In this document: positions 47,560 to 58,557 of the stretch, piece after piece
Numbering within the stretch: position 1 is the first letter of the stretch
How the letters are laid out: every line of letters starts with the position of its first letter
Origin: Coenobita brevimanus
Lineage: Eukaryota; Arthropoda; Malacostraca; Decapoda; Coenobitidae
Length of the DNA: 64,000 bases
NCBI GenBank assembly: GCA_032717465.1
Contig: CM064732.1
Location: 22,300,812 to 22,364,811, forward strand
Direction: 5' to 3'
The notes under the pieces: model-generated
Seen by the model: only the letters and a program-made list of their open reading frames with translations
The model's database searches: none
What the model was told of the DNA's origin: nothing
Position numbers and translations under genes: made by a program

Positions 47560-49039
47560 CTATCTATTGCCAGACGCCTTAATCCCATATGGGGTGGCCA
47601 CAAACAATTCGCCTCCACGTTGCCCTGTCCCCTGCCATTTCACTGCCCTGCTCCCAACTCACACTCCCCTCTCTCATATACCTCTCCACTCCATCCCTCC
47701 ATCTGATCCTCGGCCTCCCCCTCCCTCTCCCCCCCTCCACCTCACTCACATACACTCTCCTCATCAGTCTCTCACCCTCCATCCTCTCCATATGGCCAAA
47801 CCACCTCAGTATGTTCCTCCTAATGCTTTCTATCACATCCACATCCACTCCACAATGCCCCTTTATATCCTCATTTGTCAGCCTGTCTCTCCATGTGACT
47901 CCACAGGCTCCTCTTAAATAACTCATTTCCACTGCTCTCCCTATACTTGTGTCCTTCCAACAACGTCCAAGCTTCTCTTCCATACGTTAGAGTTGGTGTC
48001 ACAATCCTGCCATGTAGTAACTTTTTCACTTCCATGCTCACTTCCCTGTTTCTTATCACTGCTTTCAATGAACCAGCAACCTTTCTTCCTTGTTGGACTC
48101 TAACAAACACTTCACCCTCCAAACTTCCATCCTTACTCATCACACTCCCCAGGTACTTAAACATACTCACATTTTCCATTTCCTTACCATCCAACCTCAC
48201 TGTACATTCACTGACTTCTCTCTCAAAGACCATCGCTTTACTCTTCCCTACATTCACCTTTAGATTTCGTTTCTTACACACTCTCCCAAACTCATCCACC
48301 AAGCCTTGCAGCTCCCCTTCGTCTTCACTTAACCCGTTAACTGCTCAATACAACCCGGGCTGTTCCGAGTGCGACTGCTCAATACAGCCCTGGCTGCACA
48401 TGTGAATTTCGAATATAATGCCATGGTGATCAAGGCCGAACCATGCAAGCATGTTTAAGCCTTGAAAACCGAAAACGAAACCGAAAAAAGAAAACTAAAA
48501 CCATTCATTCCAGTCAGGAATCAGACACTTCAGTGTTCATCCATGGCTTTACCAAGGTAAATATTGAGGTAATATTTCATTACTATACACTTTGGCATGT
48601 GTTCTCTCAACTCCTAAGAAAAAATTTGGCCTTTGGGAAATTTCGTTTTTACCCCTATGTCTGCACACCACTGACACCTCCAAAAAACCGCCATAAGCAG
48701 TTAACGGGTTAACAACACAGTATCATCTGCAAACAACAGTACAGGGAGTTTCCAAACACTACCCTCTCTCACTTGGGCCACTCCAACATCCACTGCCTTA
48801 TCTTGTATCTCGTATTACCCCATCCATGTGGAGATTGAACAACCATGGAGACATGACACATCCCTGTTTCAGCCCAACCTGCAATGAGAAAATTTCACTC
48901 AGTTCACCATCCACACGCACTGCAGCCTTAGCACCATCAGCCATACTCTTCACAGCATTCAACAACTTCCCATTTACTCCATATATTCTTGATACTTTCC
49001 ACAATCCTTGTCTATCCACCCTGTCATATGTCTTGAACA
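47560..49039 (-). pseudogene. RTE-like LINE copy E, split by a MITE
   Basis: Reads from 49039 downwards: DRVDRQGLWKVSRIYG, GLKQGCVMSPWLFN, a frame change near the VVDVGVA-like part, then after the MITE MVDEFGRVCKKRNLKVN, FKYLGSVMSKDGS, a frame change near 47980, [14 protein letters not shown] and [16 protein letters not shown]. The FADD box region adjoins the MITE site. The 3' end is GGCGTCTGGCAATAGATAGATAG (CTATC repeats at 47547-47566 on the plus strand). Confidence 0.82.
48333..48708. mobile_element. 376-bp piggyBac-type MITE in LINE copy E
   Basis: Perfect 13-bp TIRs CCCGTTAACTGCT at 48333-48345 and inverted at 48696-48708, with TTAA at 48329-48332 and 48709-48712. The host LINE resumes exactly after it: the sister copy C has CTTCACTCAACAACACAG at the same site. 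Two near-direct repeats (CTGCTCAATACA...GGCTG) lie just inside the left TIR. There is no ORF of meaning. The TIR resembles that of the element at 44518-46374. Confidence 0.92.
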
Positions 49040-49229
49040 GAATATTTGGCAAGGTGTTGATGAAGTCCTTGTTTTATGCTGATATATGGTGGATAGTGTT
49101 ATTGTGCAACAGACATGAGTATAGTGCAACAAGTGTACATGATAAAATATTGGCTAGGTCAGCAGTCACGCACGGCTTACAATCATGGCACGCCATTGTC
49201 AGGAGGGGATAAAATAGAAGAGGTTTATA

Positions 49230-51585
49230 GGGATATTTGATTTTATCATACTGTTATATTTATTCTGTATGCTTTCTGTGCGAAATAAAGCATGAGTGTT
49301 ATATTGTATCGTATGCTTGTGTGGATGAACATAAACGCTGCACCAAGTGCTCGTCAGAAAATATCGTCTGCAATACCTTAGTATCGCAGATGTGACATAA
49401 GAGCATGTTCATGTAATGTTGTGGTGAAATATACTGTATGTCTCATAAAATGATAGATTTGATTATGTGTAATTTGAAATAAAATCGTAAACACTGCAGT
49501 ATCTTCAGGTATGGGAAACATCATCTGCTACACCTTAGTGGACAGGTAGGGGCCACATACTTGTACTTGTTGTGGTGTAATATACTGTGCATCTCATATA
49601 CTGATAGATTTGGTTATGTTTTATGTGAAAGACAGTAAATGACTGACCCAATTGCTCGTACGAAAGAGTGCATCTCGTACATCTGAGATAGCACAAAGGA
49701 AGCATCATGCAACGTGAGGTTAGGAACAAGTGCATTTACATTTTATTGATGAAAAATATACTGTGTATTTCGTATATTGATAGATTGGGCTATGTATTAT
49801 GTGAAAAAAACGTAAAAGACTGACCCACGTGCTCATAAGAAATAGAACATCTCGTGCACCTGAGCTAGCATAAAGGTACCGAAATGCAACGAGAGATACA
49901 TAATAGTAGATGGTGTGATGTACTGTGTATCTCATACAGTGATATATTTTGTTATGTGTTTATGTGAAAAGAAAGTGAAAGTGAACCACGTGATCGTCTG
50001 GAAATCATCGTCAGCTACACCTGACCGCCTAGGTATGGGCCACGCAATTGACCTACAGAAGATGTGCATTTACATTTTATTTGAGAAATATTCTGTGTAT
50101 CTCATATATTGATAGATTAGGCTATGTATTATGTGAAAATAACGTTAAAGACTGACTCACGTGCTCGTAATGAAGAGTGCATGTCGTAGCACAAAGGTAG
50201 TGAAATGCAACACGAGGTTAGAAACGTGCATTTACATTTTTTTTTAAATACCTGTATAGTGTGTATCCCATGTATTGATATATTTGACTATGTTTTATGT
50301 GAAAAGAAGGTGAAAAAATGACCCACGTGCTCGTAATGAACAGTGCATATCGTACACCTGAGCTAGTACAAAGGTAGCAAAATGCAATGTGAGGTTAGGA
50401 ACACGTGCATTTACATTTTTTTTTTTTTTCAATATACTGTGTATCCCATGTATAGATATATTTGGCTATGTTTTATGTGAAAAGACAGTGAAAAACTGAC
50501 CCACTGCAGCGTGTTCTCGTAAGGGAAACACTGTCTGCAATACCTTAGCGCACAGGTAAAGGCCTACAAAACACGTCCATTTACATATTAGTGGTGAAAT
50601 ATACTGTGTATCTCATAAAAATGATAGACTTGGTTATGTGTAATGTGCAAAGAATATGAAAGAGACAACCACGTGCTAGTGGCCCCTACCTGTGCGCTAA
50701 GTCAGGTGTAGGAGACGGTGTTTTTCAAGGACATACACGTATATCATGAATCTTGCGTTGTGCCAGTGTTGAGCCAAATTCTTGATTGGCTGTGAATAAA
50801 ATATTTTGACCCATACAAAGTGATGTCTGTTGAGCAAGGAAGAGTGGCTGTGCGTGACAGAAATAAATGGAGAGAAATTGTGATTGAATAAGTGATGACG
50901 CAGCCCTGAGGGGATATTCTCCCGCATTTGGTCTGATCAGCTAGTCAGGTCAGGTGCGGGTAAGGGGATGGGTCTGTTATGATGTGGCAGGGGTAAACCA
51001 GTTCTGCTGTTGGGCCCTGCTACGGATGTCACTGATTGCATTGCGCAGTTGACCCTTGTGCGGTGTGGTGCGGTGAGGATCTGTCCGTTCTCCCCTTTGG
51101 GGCTAAGATGCGAATGAACGTGTTTGAATGGATGAGTAAATGGGGAGTGTGTCGTCCTGTCTCGGCTACCTCCCTTTCCTTGGGGGAAGCAGCCTAGGTA
51201 CATAGATAGATAGACAAAGTGATAGATTGGGTTATGTTTTATGTGTAAAGGCAATGAAAGACTGACCTACTGCAGCGTGTTCTCGTAAGAGAAACACCAT
51301 CTGCTACACCTTAGCGCACAGGTACCGGCCTATGGAACACGTCCATTTACATATCAGTGATGAAATGTACTGTGTATCTCATATAAATGATAGATTTGGT
51401 TATGTGTAATGTGCAAAGAAAATGAAAGCAGTAACCACGTGCTAGTGGCCCCTATCTGTGCGCTAAGTCAGGTGTAAGAGACGATGTTTTTCAAGGACAT
51501 GCACGTATATCATGAACCCTTGAGCTGTGCCAGTGTTGAGCCAAATTCTTGGCCGGCTGTGAATAAAATATCTTGACTCCTTTAT
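49230..51585. repeat. Satellite-like array, about 180-190 bp period, roughly eleven units
   Basis: Each unit carries variants of ATACTGTGTATCTCATATA, TGATAGATTTGGTTATGT, TTATGTGAAAAGA, GACTGACCCACGTGCTCGT and CACCTTAGCGCACAGGTA. Members are visible near 49290, 49420, 49570, 49760, 49920, 50090, 50270, 50440, 50590, 51220 and 51370. The segment GTGCCAGTGTTGAGCC...TGTGAATAAAATA appears at both 50760 and 51525. A LINE tail (50825-51213) interrupts it. It ends next to TTTATTTCAG at about 51580-51590, a splice-acceptor-like sequence just before the transposase ORF. Confidence 0.8.
50825..51213 (+). mobile_element. LINE 3' end (389 bp) with 10-bp target duplication
   Basis: Flanked by ACAAAGTGAT at 50815-50824 and 51214-51223. 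The first bases code for a LINE ORF tail, VRDRNKWREIVIE then stop, followed by a 3' UTR and a GATAGATAG tail. It is severely 5'-truncated, as target-primed reverse transcription often yields. The 3' UTR differs from the other GATA-tailed family in this window. Confidence 0.8.
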
Positions 51586-51690
51586 TTCAGCTCACACTCC
51601 TACCACATCACTGGACTACCACAGGGCCCAGAATCCCTCTGACAGCAATTTATTCTCCAGTTGGACTGCAAAGACAGCAGTCTTGCAAAG

Positions 51691-53309
51691 ATGAAACGTG
51701 CGTTGGCACTACATGAATGCCATAAGATCCCTGATGAGGTAGAGTTGGAGAGCGACATTGAGAGTGACCGTTCTGGGATGGAAGTGGTTGAGCTGCCACC
51801 ATCCAGTCAGCAAGTGGAGCTGCCCTACCGCCTTCCATCACGGGAGACCACACCATCATCATCGTCTGGCTTCACTGGAGAACCCTTCCCACCTCTAGGA
51901 CCTGCCGGTCCCACTGCCCTCTTCGTCAGCTCCCAATCTCCAGGCCCCTCTGCCCACCTTATTGAGCCAGTGTCACCGGAAGCCAGGCCATCGCTCCTTG
52001 TGATGGCCCCTCCACCCGCTTCTGTTGTGCAGGATGCTATGGTGACATCCTTGCCGGCCAGGACGAGGAGACTGGTGTCACCAGAGCCCTCTGTCTCATC
52101 CTTGTACAAGGAGAACCCTCCAAGAGGAGGGCGCTGTGGTCCGCTGCTTGGGCACAGGGGACATCCAAGGGGTCAGAGGGCAGGCTGAAGGGTGTCGACA
52201 GGCCGACCCACTGCCACAGCCGCTGAAGAAGATCCTGGGTGGAGCAATGGCCCGTTCCCACTGAACCACAGGCAGTTCACTGGCTCCCCAGGGATCAAGG
52301 TGGATATTCCAACAACTCCCCCGCGGTTCTTCCGGCTCTTTTTCACGCAGGAGTTGTTGTCATACTTCACCATGGAAACCAACAAGTACACCACATTCCT
52401 GGGGACTCAGCTGGATGCCTGGTTCTCTTGCAATGAAGAGGAGATGGCCAAATTCCTGGGGTTATACCTTTTCATGGGGGTTGTGCACATGCCGACCATC
52501 AGGCACTACTGGCGGAGCTCCGAGCTGCACGACTACCCTAGGATCTGGCACGCAATGAGTGGGGTGGATCATTTCGATCAGATGGTCCAGTACTACCCCA
52601 TCCAATGCCGAACTGTCAAGTGGACGAAGATCACATTTTACTTCGTCCAAATGGCACTGTTCAATGCGTTTGCCTTGTACAAGATGTACAAATGCGCGCA
52701 AGTAATTCTCCTTGACTTTGTGGAGCAGATCATCTACGATCTTCTGCTTTTCCATAAAGAGGACTGGCCTGCATCTGGACACACACTCACCACACCCCAG
52801 ACCTACCTACTCTGCGGCCAGCACCAGCAACACCTGGCACGCCACGGGCATGACCACCACTGCCAGGATAGGCCCAGCCACCTTCAGCACCAGCATAGCC
52901 TGCAGGACACCCCACACCAGCACCACCTGCAGCAGGGCCATCACAGGTGCCACCATCACCATCAGCACCACATGCAGGAGGCCCATCAGGGATGCCAGCA
53001 TCACCACCACCTCCAGTTGCTGGTCCGTCAGGAGAATCCATCCCTGGGCCTGCAGCCCCCTCACGACAGGACCACAGAGCACGAGGGTATCCAAGCAAGC
53101 GTCGCCGGATGATTGACAACGACATGAGGTTGGATTGCACTTTGGGCCACCACCGAGTGAGGATCCCCAACAAGAAGAAGCTCAGGTGTACCTTGTGCTT
53201 CAAGTTAGGGGTGAGGAAGGACACAAGGAACTTGTGTCCTGGATGTGATGTGCCGCTTTGCATGGATGATTGTTTCGACTGGTACCGTACTGACCAATAC
53301 CTTCACTAG
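51691..53309 (+). pseudogene. piggyBac-like transposase lacking its central catalytic segment
   Basis: The start is the ATG at 51691. The N-terminal part is acidic and Ser/Pro-rich, with an in-frame TGA at 52186-52188. The DDE_Tnp_1_7-like N-terminal domain follows (FFRLFFTQELLSYFTMETN, FLGLYLFMGVVHMPTIRHYW). At about 52545 it jumps in frame from the segment after IRHYW to AMSGVDHFDQMVQYY, the block around the third catalytic Asp, so the first two Asp are absent. LFNAFALYKMY follows. After a frame change near 52790 comes a C-terminal Cys-rich domain (CTLCFKLG...CPGCDVPLC). It cannot be catalytic alone; whether it was kept as a DNA-binding protein is unknown. Confidence 0.82.
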
Positions 53310-53312
53310 TGG

Positions 53313-53314
<2 letters not shown>

Positions 53315-53352
<38 letters not shown>
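53315..53352. repeat. (CA)n array
   Basis: CA repeats directly after the transposase stop. Confidence 0.95.
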
Positions 53353-53355
<3 letters not shown>

Positions 53356-54300
53356 CAAAACTCCTCACCTCCCAACTGATCTGGTCCTGCAGGAAGATCA
53401 TCACCACTGGAGAAGTATGTGATATTCTTTTTTATTTATCTATTTACCTCTATTTATGTCAGTATATTTACATATACATATATATTGTTATTTACCTCAA
53501 CACAAATGACAGGGAAATAAGTACAGCTTCAGTTTCAGTTGCTAGCAACAGGTTTAATGTTCATGTGTGGTTTCTGAGAGGACTAAAAACAAAACAGAAG
53601 TAATTATATAATATAGATGTTGGTATAAAACCAAAGAAAGAGTAACTAGCAACCATAAAAGTGTTAGCATGCTATGGGAAAGTAATGTAAGTGATCGCGG
53701 CTGATGGCGGGTCAGCACTCAGGAAAATACACTGTAGTTTTTTTTTTTTCTCGAAAACTATGAGACCTAGGATTACCATTCTTGGCTCAAATGAAAGCGA
53801 ATGAAATTCTGCATAAGATGATGAACTAAAAACATAACAGTGCTGAGAAAAGTTCTTCGCTAAAGTTCCCCAAATAAAAAAATTGTTATCTGTCGGAAAT
53901 GGGTTTTACTTTTTCACTTATTACTCGAAGACCATACCTCGTATCAAACTGGGACCTCCCCCACTCGAAAGCTAATAAAATTCTCTTTCGATTGATGTAT
54001 AAGATGTAGAGCTTGATTAGTAAACATTCGACTTAGGATGTTGGGAAGTGAAATCTATGATCCTGAATGTTTATTCCGTGGGCCCTAACATACGTATAAT
54101 GTGTTCTTTTTCTGCTTATCCTGTAGAACAAACATCGACGAATAGGAATATGAGAGTTTTGTGGCAAAATAAATGTGTTTGGGTGGTGAAAATAAGCTGA
54201 GAATACACATTTTTGGAGAATGCAGCAGCCAGGGGGGAGGGGATAAAAACTGGTGCATCATATCCCAGAAAACTTATTAACTTATCTGTGTGCAAAAGGG
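53353..54300. other. 3' non-coding part of piggyBac-like element 3
   Basis: AT-rich with no ORF. It contains a T-run (53739-53750) and leads to AAAAGGG TTAA at 54294-54304. Confidence 0.5.
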
Positions 54301-54304
54301 TTAA

Positions 54305-55913
54305 CATGTATTAAAATACTTTGAGGCGTTTATTTTACAGCATCTGCTCCAAACTCAGTGCAGCCTATTTTTTCCTTGTTGCCCATAGAAAATTAATATC
54401 CCATAAATGGTTCACATATGCTTATCTTACCCACATGGTAAGATAATGAGTGTAGTCTCCCAATTTATCACATAATGTATCAGATGTAATCAATTCCCCC
54501 ACCCCCCCAAACACACACGGTTTGAATTGCGAGGGACGTTTAAGGGCGTAGGTTAAGGGAGGGACAGGAGTCTTTGGTAGGGGTAATATCTTATTTGTTA
54601 ACATTTTAACAAGACCTCATGATTGTTGTGGATAATATAATACAATGTAGTCAACAAAGTACCAATATTTTAAGACAATGAAGGATTTACTGACTTTCAT
54701 GGTGAGGAACTTGTTGTTCCTGACAAGCCAAGTCACAGTTGACGATGCTGGGTTTTGCTGTAGTTAGACATCATTTTCATCATCAATATCATTACCATGA
54801 TCGTTGAACTTTAATATTCCATTCGAGATACTATAATGGCTTACCCAGCTACATTCTATAATGGCAGACGTGAAGCAACGGACATTCATACAGCTGTATT
54901 CGTGTGTGCTTTATGAAGAGGTCAGCTCAGTATTCTGGAAAGGAATCTCCATTTAGGACTGACAGACACTTTGCAACTAATTCACAACTAGAGAGTTAGA
55001 ATATACTGCTACCCACATACACTGCAGTTAGCGCCTAAGATCAGACACTGCAGTTTCGAAAGCACTCTTAAGAGACATGGAATACAGGTAAATATGCAAA
55101 CCATATTACACACTACTATTAACCACCACACCACTCCTGAAGAAGCAAAATTTTCTATTAATATAAATCTGTTGAACGGGAGTTGTTGAAAAGTAATTTC
55201 TTTACACTTCTACAACCACTGCTAGTACTGTACAATTTGAGCTACTTACTGCTGCTGTGGCTGATGCAATTGTGCCTAACAATAACTATAGTCTACATAA
55301 TATGCCTTGATTTACAATTTACCTCACTGCTAGATTACTAAAAGAAAAGAAAGAAGACACTGCAGTGCTATTTTTGCTAGTTAAAGTAGCCTGTCATTGG
55401 AGTAAAGTGGAAAACTAAGAAAAATGAACACCGCTATTGTTAAAAGAAGAAGACACTGCAGCGCTATTTTTGCTCGTTAAAGTAGCCTGTCAGTGGAGTA
55501 AAGTGGAAAACTAAGATAAATGAACACCGCTATTGCTGATATGTTGACCCTCGAGGTTGAGGGAAACCTGCCAGGTGTATATTTTAGTCAATAATTCCTG
55601 CAATACACTTAGTACTTGGTGAGGGAGGGAGGGCACAACATTTGTTGATGAAATACACATAATGGTGTGTGATATTTTTCTTTATCTGCACGATATTTAC
55701 CATGTGTTGGTACTGTGTGGAATAAATTAATAATATATAACGAGAAAAAAATAAAGTTATTGTTTGGTATCACAAGTTGTCTGAATGCTGACCATTTATC
55801 GGCATTTAAAATATCACAAATGCTGTACTGTATAACAGTAAGAAGTATCATATGCCCTTGCTATAACACTTAATACGTGTGATTTCAGTATATAGCTAGT
55901 CTGTCCCTCTGTC
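54305..55913. other. No gene; one 97-bp tandem duplication
   Basis: Two units share AGAAGACACTGCAG-GCTATTTTTGCT and GGAGTAAAGTGGAAAACTAAG, starting near 55351 and 55448 (period 97) and ending near 55536. The remainder is AT-rich without family features. Confidence 0.65.
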
Positions 55914-56290
55914 TATCGCCAGACGCCTTAATCCCATAAGGGGTAACCACAAACAAATTGCCTCCATGTCCCCCTGTCCCCCACCATTTTAATGCCCTGC
56001 TCCCAGCTCGCAGCCCCCTCCCTCATATACCTCTCCATTCCACCCCTCCATTTCATCCTTGGCCTCCCCCTCCCTTTCTCCCTCTACCTCACTCACATAC
56101 ACTCTCCTCATTAGTCTCTCAATATCCATCTCCACATGGCCAAACTCTGCATATATACGCCGTTCTTGACACATTCTATCACATTCACACCACAACGCTC
56201 TCCCACTTCCTCATTTGCCTGTCTGTCTCTCCATGTGACTCCATATGCTCCTTTCAAATAACTCATTTCCAGTGCTCTTATTGCTAGTAA
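55914..56290 (-). pseudogene. RTE-like LINE 3' fragment F
   Basis: Minus strand: EMSYLKGAYGVTWRDRQ (about 56270-56215), EFGHVE, ERLMRRVYVSEVEGE, a frame change, and the family end GGCGTCTGGCGATAGACAGAGG. It is truncated at about 56290 and heavily mutated. It adjoins the gypsy relic. Confidence 0.75.
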
Positions 56291-56482
56291 TCACACTATT
56301 AACTCATCCACTGTTGCTGCTACAATATACACCACGCATACAAATACTGTTACCAAACACTACTGTTCTTATTGTTCTCATATCAACATCCAGTGATTAA
56401 GCTACGTTATCTGCATCCAGATACAAACTTCCTCTCGTCGCAGCACCCTCTCCCAACCTCCCTACATAATCATTACTGTGCA

Positions 56483-57565
56483 TCATCTGTTGGGTGAAAA
56501 TGGCGCTTCTTTCAGATGCTTCGTTTTTCGATCCTTAGGTGTTTCTGATTCACACAATGGCTGGTTGGGGGAACAAACTTTTGTTTGTGATAGTACCTTA
56601 GCCAGCCTTTCCTGAAGATGCTTTGCATAGCTGGAGGTGTCTGTAGGCATCTCTTCACCAGGTGGTCTTCCCATTAACAAGTCAATGAGTAAGCGTAACT
56701 CATGACCCAACATCAGTTTTGCAAGTGTGTAACTGGAAGACTCATGAGATGCAGACCGATATGCTATCAGCAACGCAGGTAATTTCTGGTCCCATTCCAT
56801 TTGTCCATCTACGCAGTACTTGGCCAGTTCTTGTCCCAGGGTCCAGTTGAAATTCTCTACCATCCCATCTGATTGTGGCCTTAGTGGGATCGTCCTGGTC
56901 TTCTCGATCCCCTGTAACTTGCACCATTCACAGAACACGGCAGACTCAAAGTTCCTACCCTGGTCTGAATGTAGCTCATATGGCATCCCAAAATGACAGA
57001 AAAACTGGTCAACAAACACCTGAGCAACAGTGGCAGCCTCTTTATCAGGGACGGCATAGGCATCTGGCCACTTTGTAAAGTAGTCCATGGTGACACATAT
57101 ACACCAGTTTCCTCTTTCAGTGAGTGGCAGAGGTCCAGCAATGTCCATTGCAACACATTCCATCAGTGCACCCATTTTGTACAGCTGAAGAGGAGTGCAA
57201 GCACATTTCTTGGGTCCCTTCTTGGCACAACACACATCACAGGTCCGACATCACTCTCCAACATCCTTATGTATGCCAATCCAGTAGAACCTTTGTCGCA
57301 GGTGGCTTAGAGTTTTCTTCACTCCCAGGTGCCCTCTAGTGATCTGGTTATGATTCTCATCCAAGATCCCACATCTCATCTTCTTCGGAACCACCAGCTG
57401 CCAACACTTGCTGAGGCCATCAGATATTTCCCACTGATGCTCCAGTAGTCCGTTGTTCAAACAAAGAAGGTTCCACTGACTCCAGCAGCTGCTGGTCACA
57501 GGGCCCAACCCTGAAACCCCTTCCCAAGATGACTGCAGTGTACTCCACTGTAGCCACTCCGGCAC
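56483..57565 (-). pseudogene. Ty3/gypsy integrase, mag-like, one internal stop
   Basis: The zinc-binding half (57565-57251) has H and H in DENHNQITRGHLGVKKTL and, after a stop near 57250, CRTCDVC. The core has D in AMDIAGPLPL, D in ELHSDQGRNFES and E in PQSDGMVENFNWTL, so the DDE triad is present. MLGHELRLLIDLLMGRPPGEE follows. The end runs into unrelated sequence near 56483. The job of such an integrase is insertion of the LTR element cDNA. Confidence 0.85.
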
Positions 57566-58557
57566 TGGTTGTAAATTTGCATCCTCTCCACTACTAATAT
57601 CTGACCCAGAATTTCCATTGCAGCACCCTTGACCCTAGTAGGAAGCTGCACTGCCCTCTCATAGTTCTGCTACTCAAGCTTAGCATCTACTTCCTCCTTA
57701 ACCCCTTAACCACGGGGCGTCACTTTCATCGGGCACAATGGATCATACCGCGGGGTGCCTTTTGTGATTCTGTGTTATTTTGAATTTGCCCAGGCTTTTA
57801 AGTGTTGACATGTATCATCTGTCAGTACTGCTGGTGTCCAACAATATTCAGTGCTACTAAAGTCATCTGTACGCCCGTCCATTGTTGACAATTTAGCCAT
57901 TTTTCCCCGTTCTTGACTCCCATCCCTACCTCCCCTCCATTACCCTCTCCTCCCGCCTGCCCAGCCGTGCCGCACTACGCAAATCCTGCCCAGATTTTTC
58001 CACTGATTTCATCCATTGAAATGTGCCCTATGCCCTATTGTTACACAAAATAATATATATAAAAAAGAAAAAAAGGTAATTAATAGTGCCATACACCCAG
58101 AATTGGCTAATTATCACCTGGCAACACCCCATGTGCACTCGTTCGCTAGTTTTCTCTGCTTATTTCCCCTTGAAATATGCTGTATGACCTGTTCTCGAAA
58201 TAAAAATGTATAGAAGAAAGGAAGGGAGAAGCCTAAGTGATATTTACATTCACCTGGAATTACCTAATTTATTATGTATTGTCTAGATTTTCTGCAAATC
58301 ATTTCATAGCATATAAATTAGCAGCTGTCACCACACTGACATTGTCAACCTATCCCTGCACATGTACACCACATCATTCAGTTTACTGTCATCTTTCGAG
58401 GTGAAACCATGTTGGATTCGCGCCCCTCCATTTCCACCGCTTCTGAGCCCACTGCAAAGGTCCCTGTGACCTCTACCCCTATTAAACCTTGTGTGGGAAG
58501 GGGTAAAGGACTAAGTGACTCTGCTGTTGAAGTGAACTGGCTGATTTATCAAAGATA

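Larger units (their letters stand above)
46924..54300 (+). mobile_element. Third piggyBac-like element, expanded by nested insertions and a satellite array
   Basis: The left terminus is TTAA (46920-46923) then CCCCTCTGCCCACG. The right terminus inverted is CCCTTTTGCACACA, followed by TTAA (54301-54304). The two share 10 of 14 bases. Inside are a GATA-tailed LINE (47560-49039) with its own MITE, a satellite array (49230-51585) with a LINE tail inserted, and a piggyBac transposase pseudogene (51691-53309). The pairing of these two termini is inferred, because they are 7.4 kb apart and diverged. Confidence 0.5.

Noticed and set aside
49535..50927. Small ORFs across the satellite array as a gene family
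   Set aside because: Their reading frames drift between units and no residue pattern is kept; the repeat is at the DNA level.
52800..53000. His/Gln-rich segment in the frame of the piggyBac N-terminal part
   Set aside because: A neighbouring frame gives the Pro-rich linker and Cys-rich domain expected of the family, so the His/Gln stretch is likely read out of frame.
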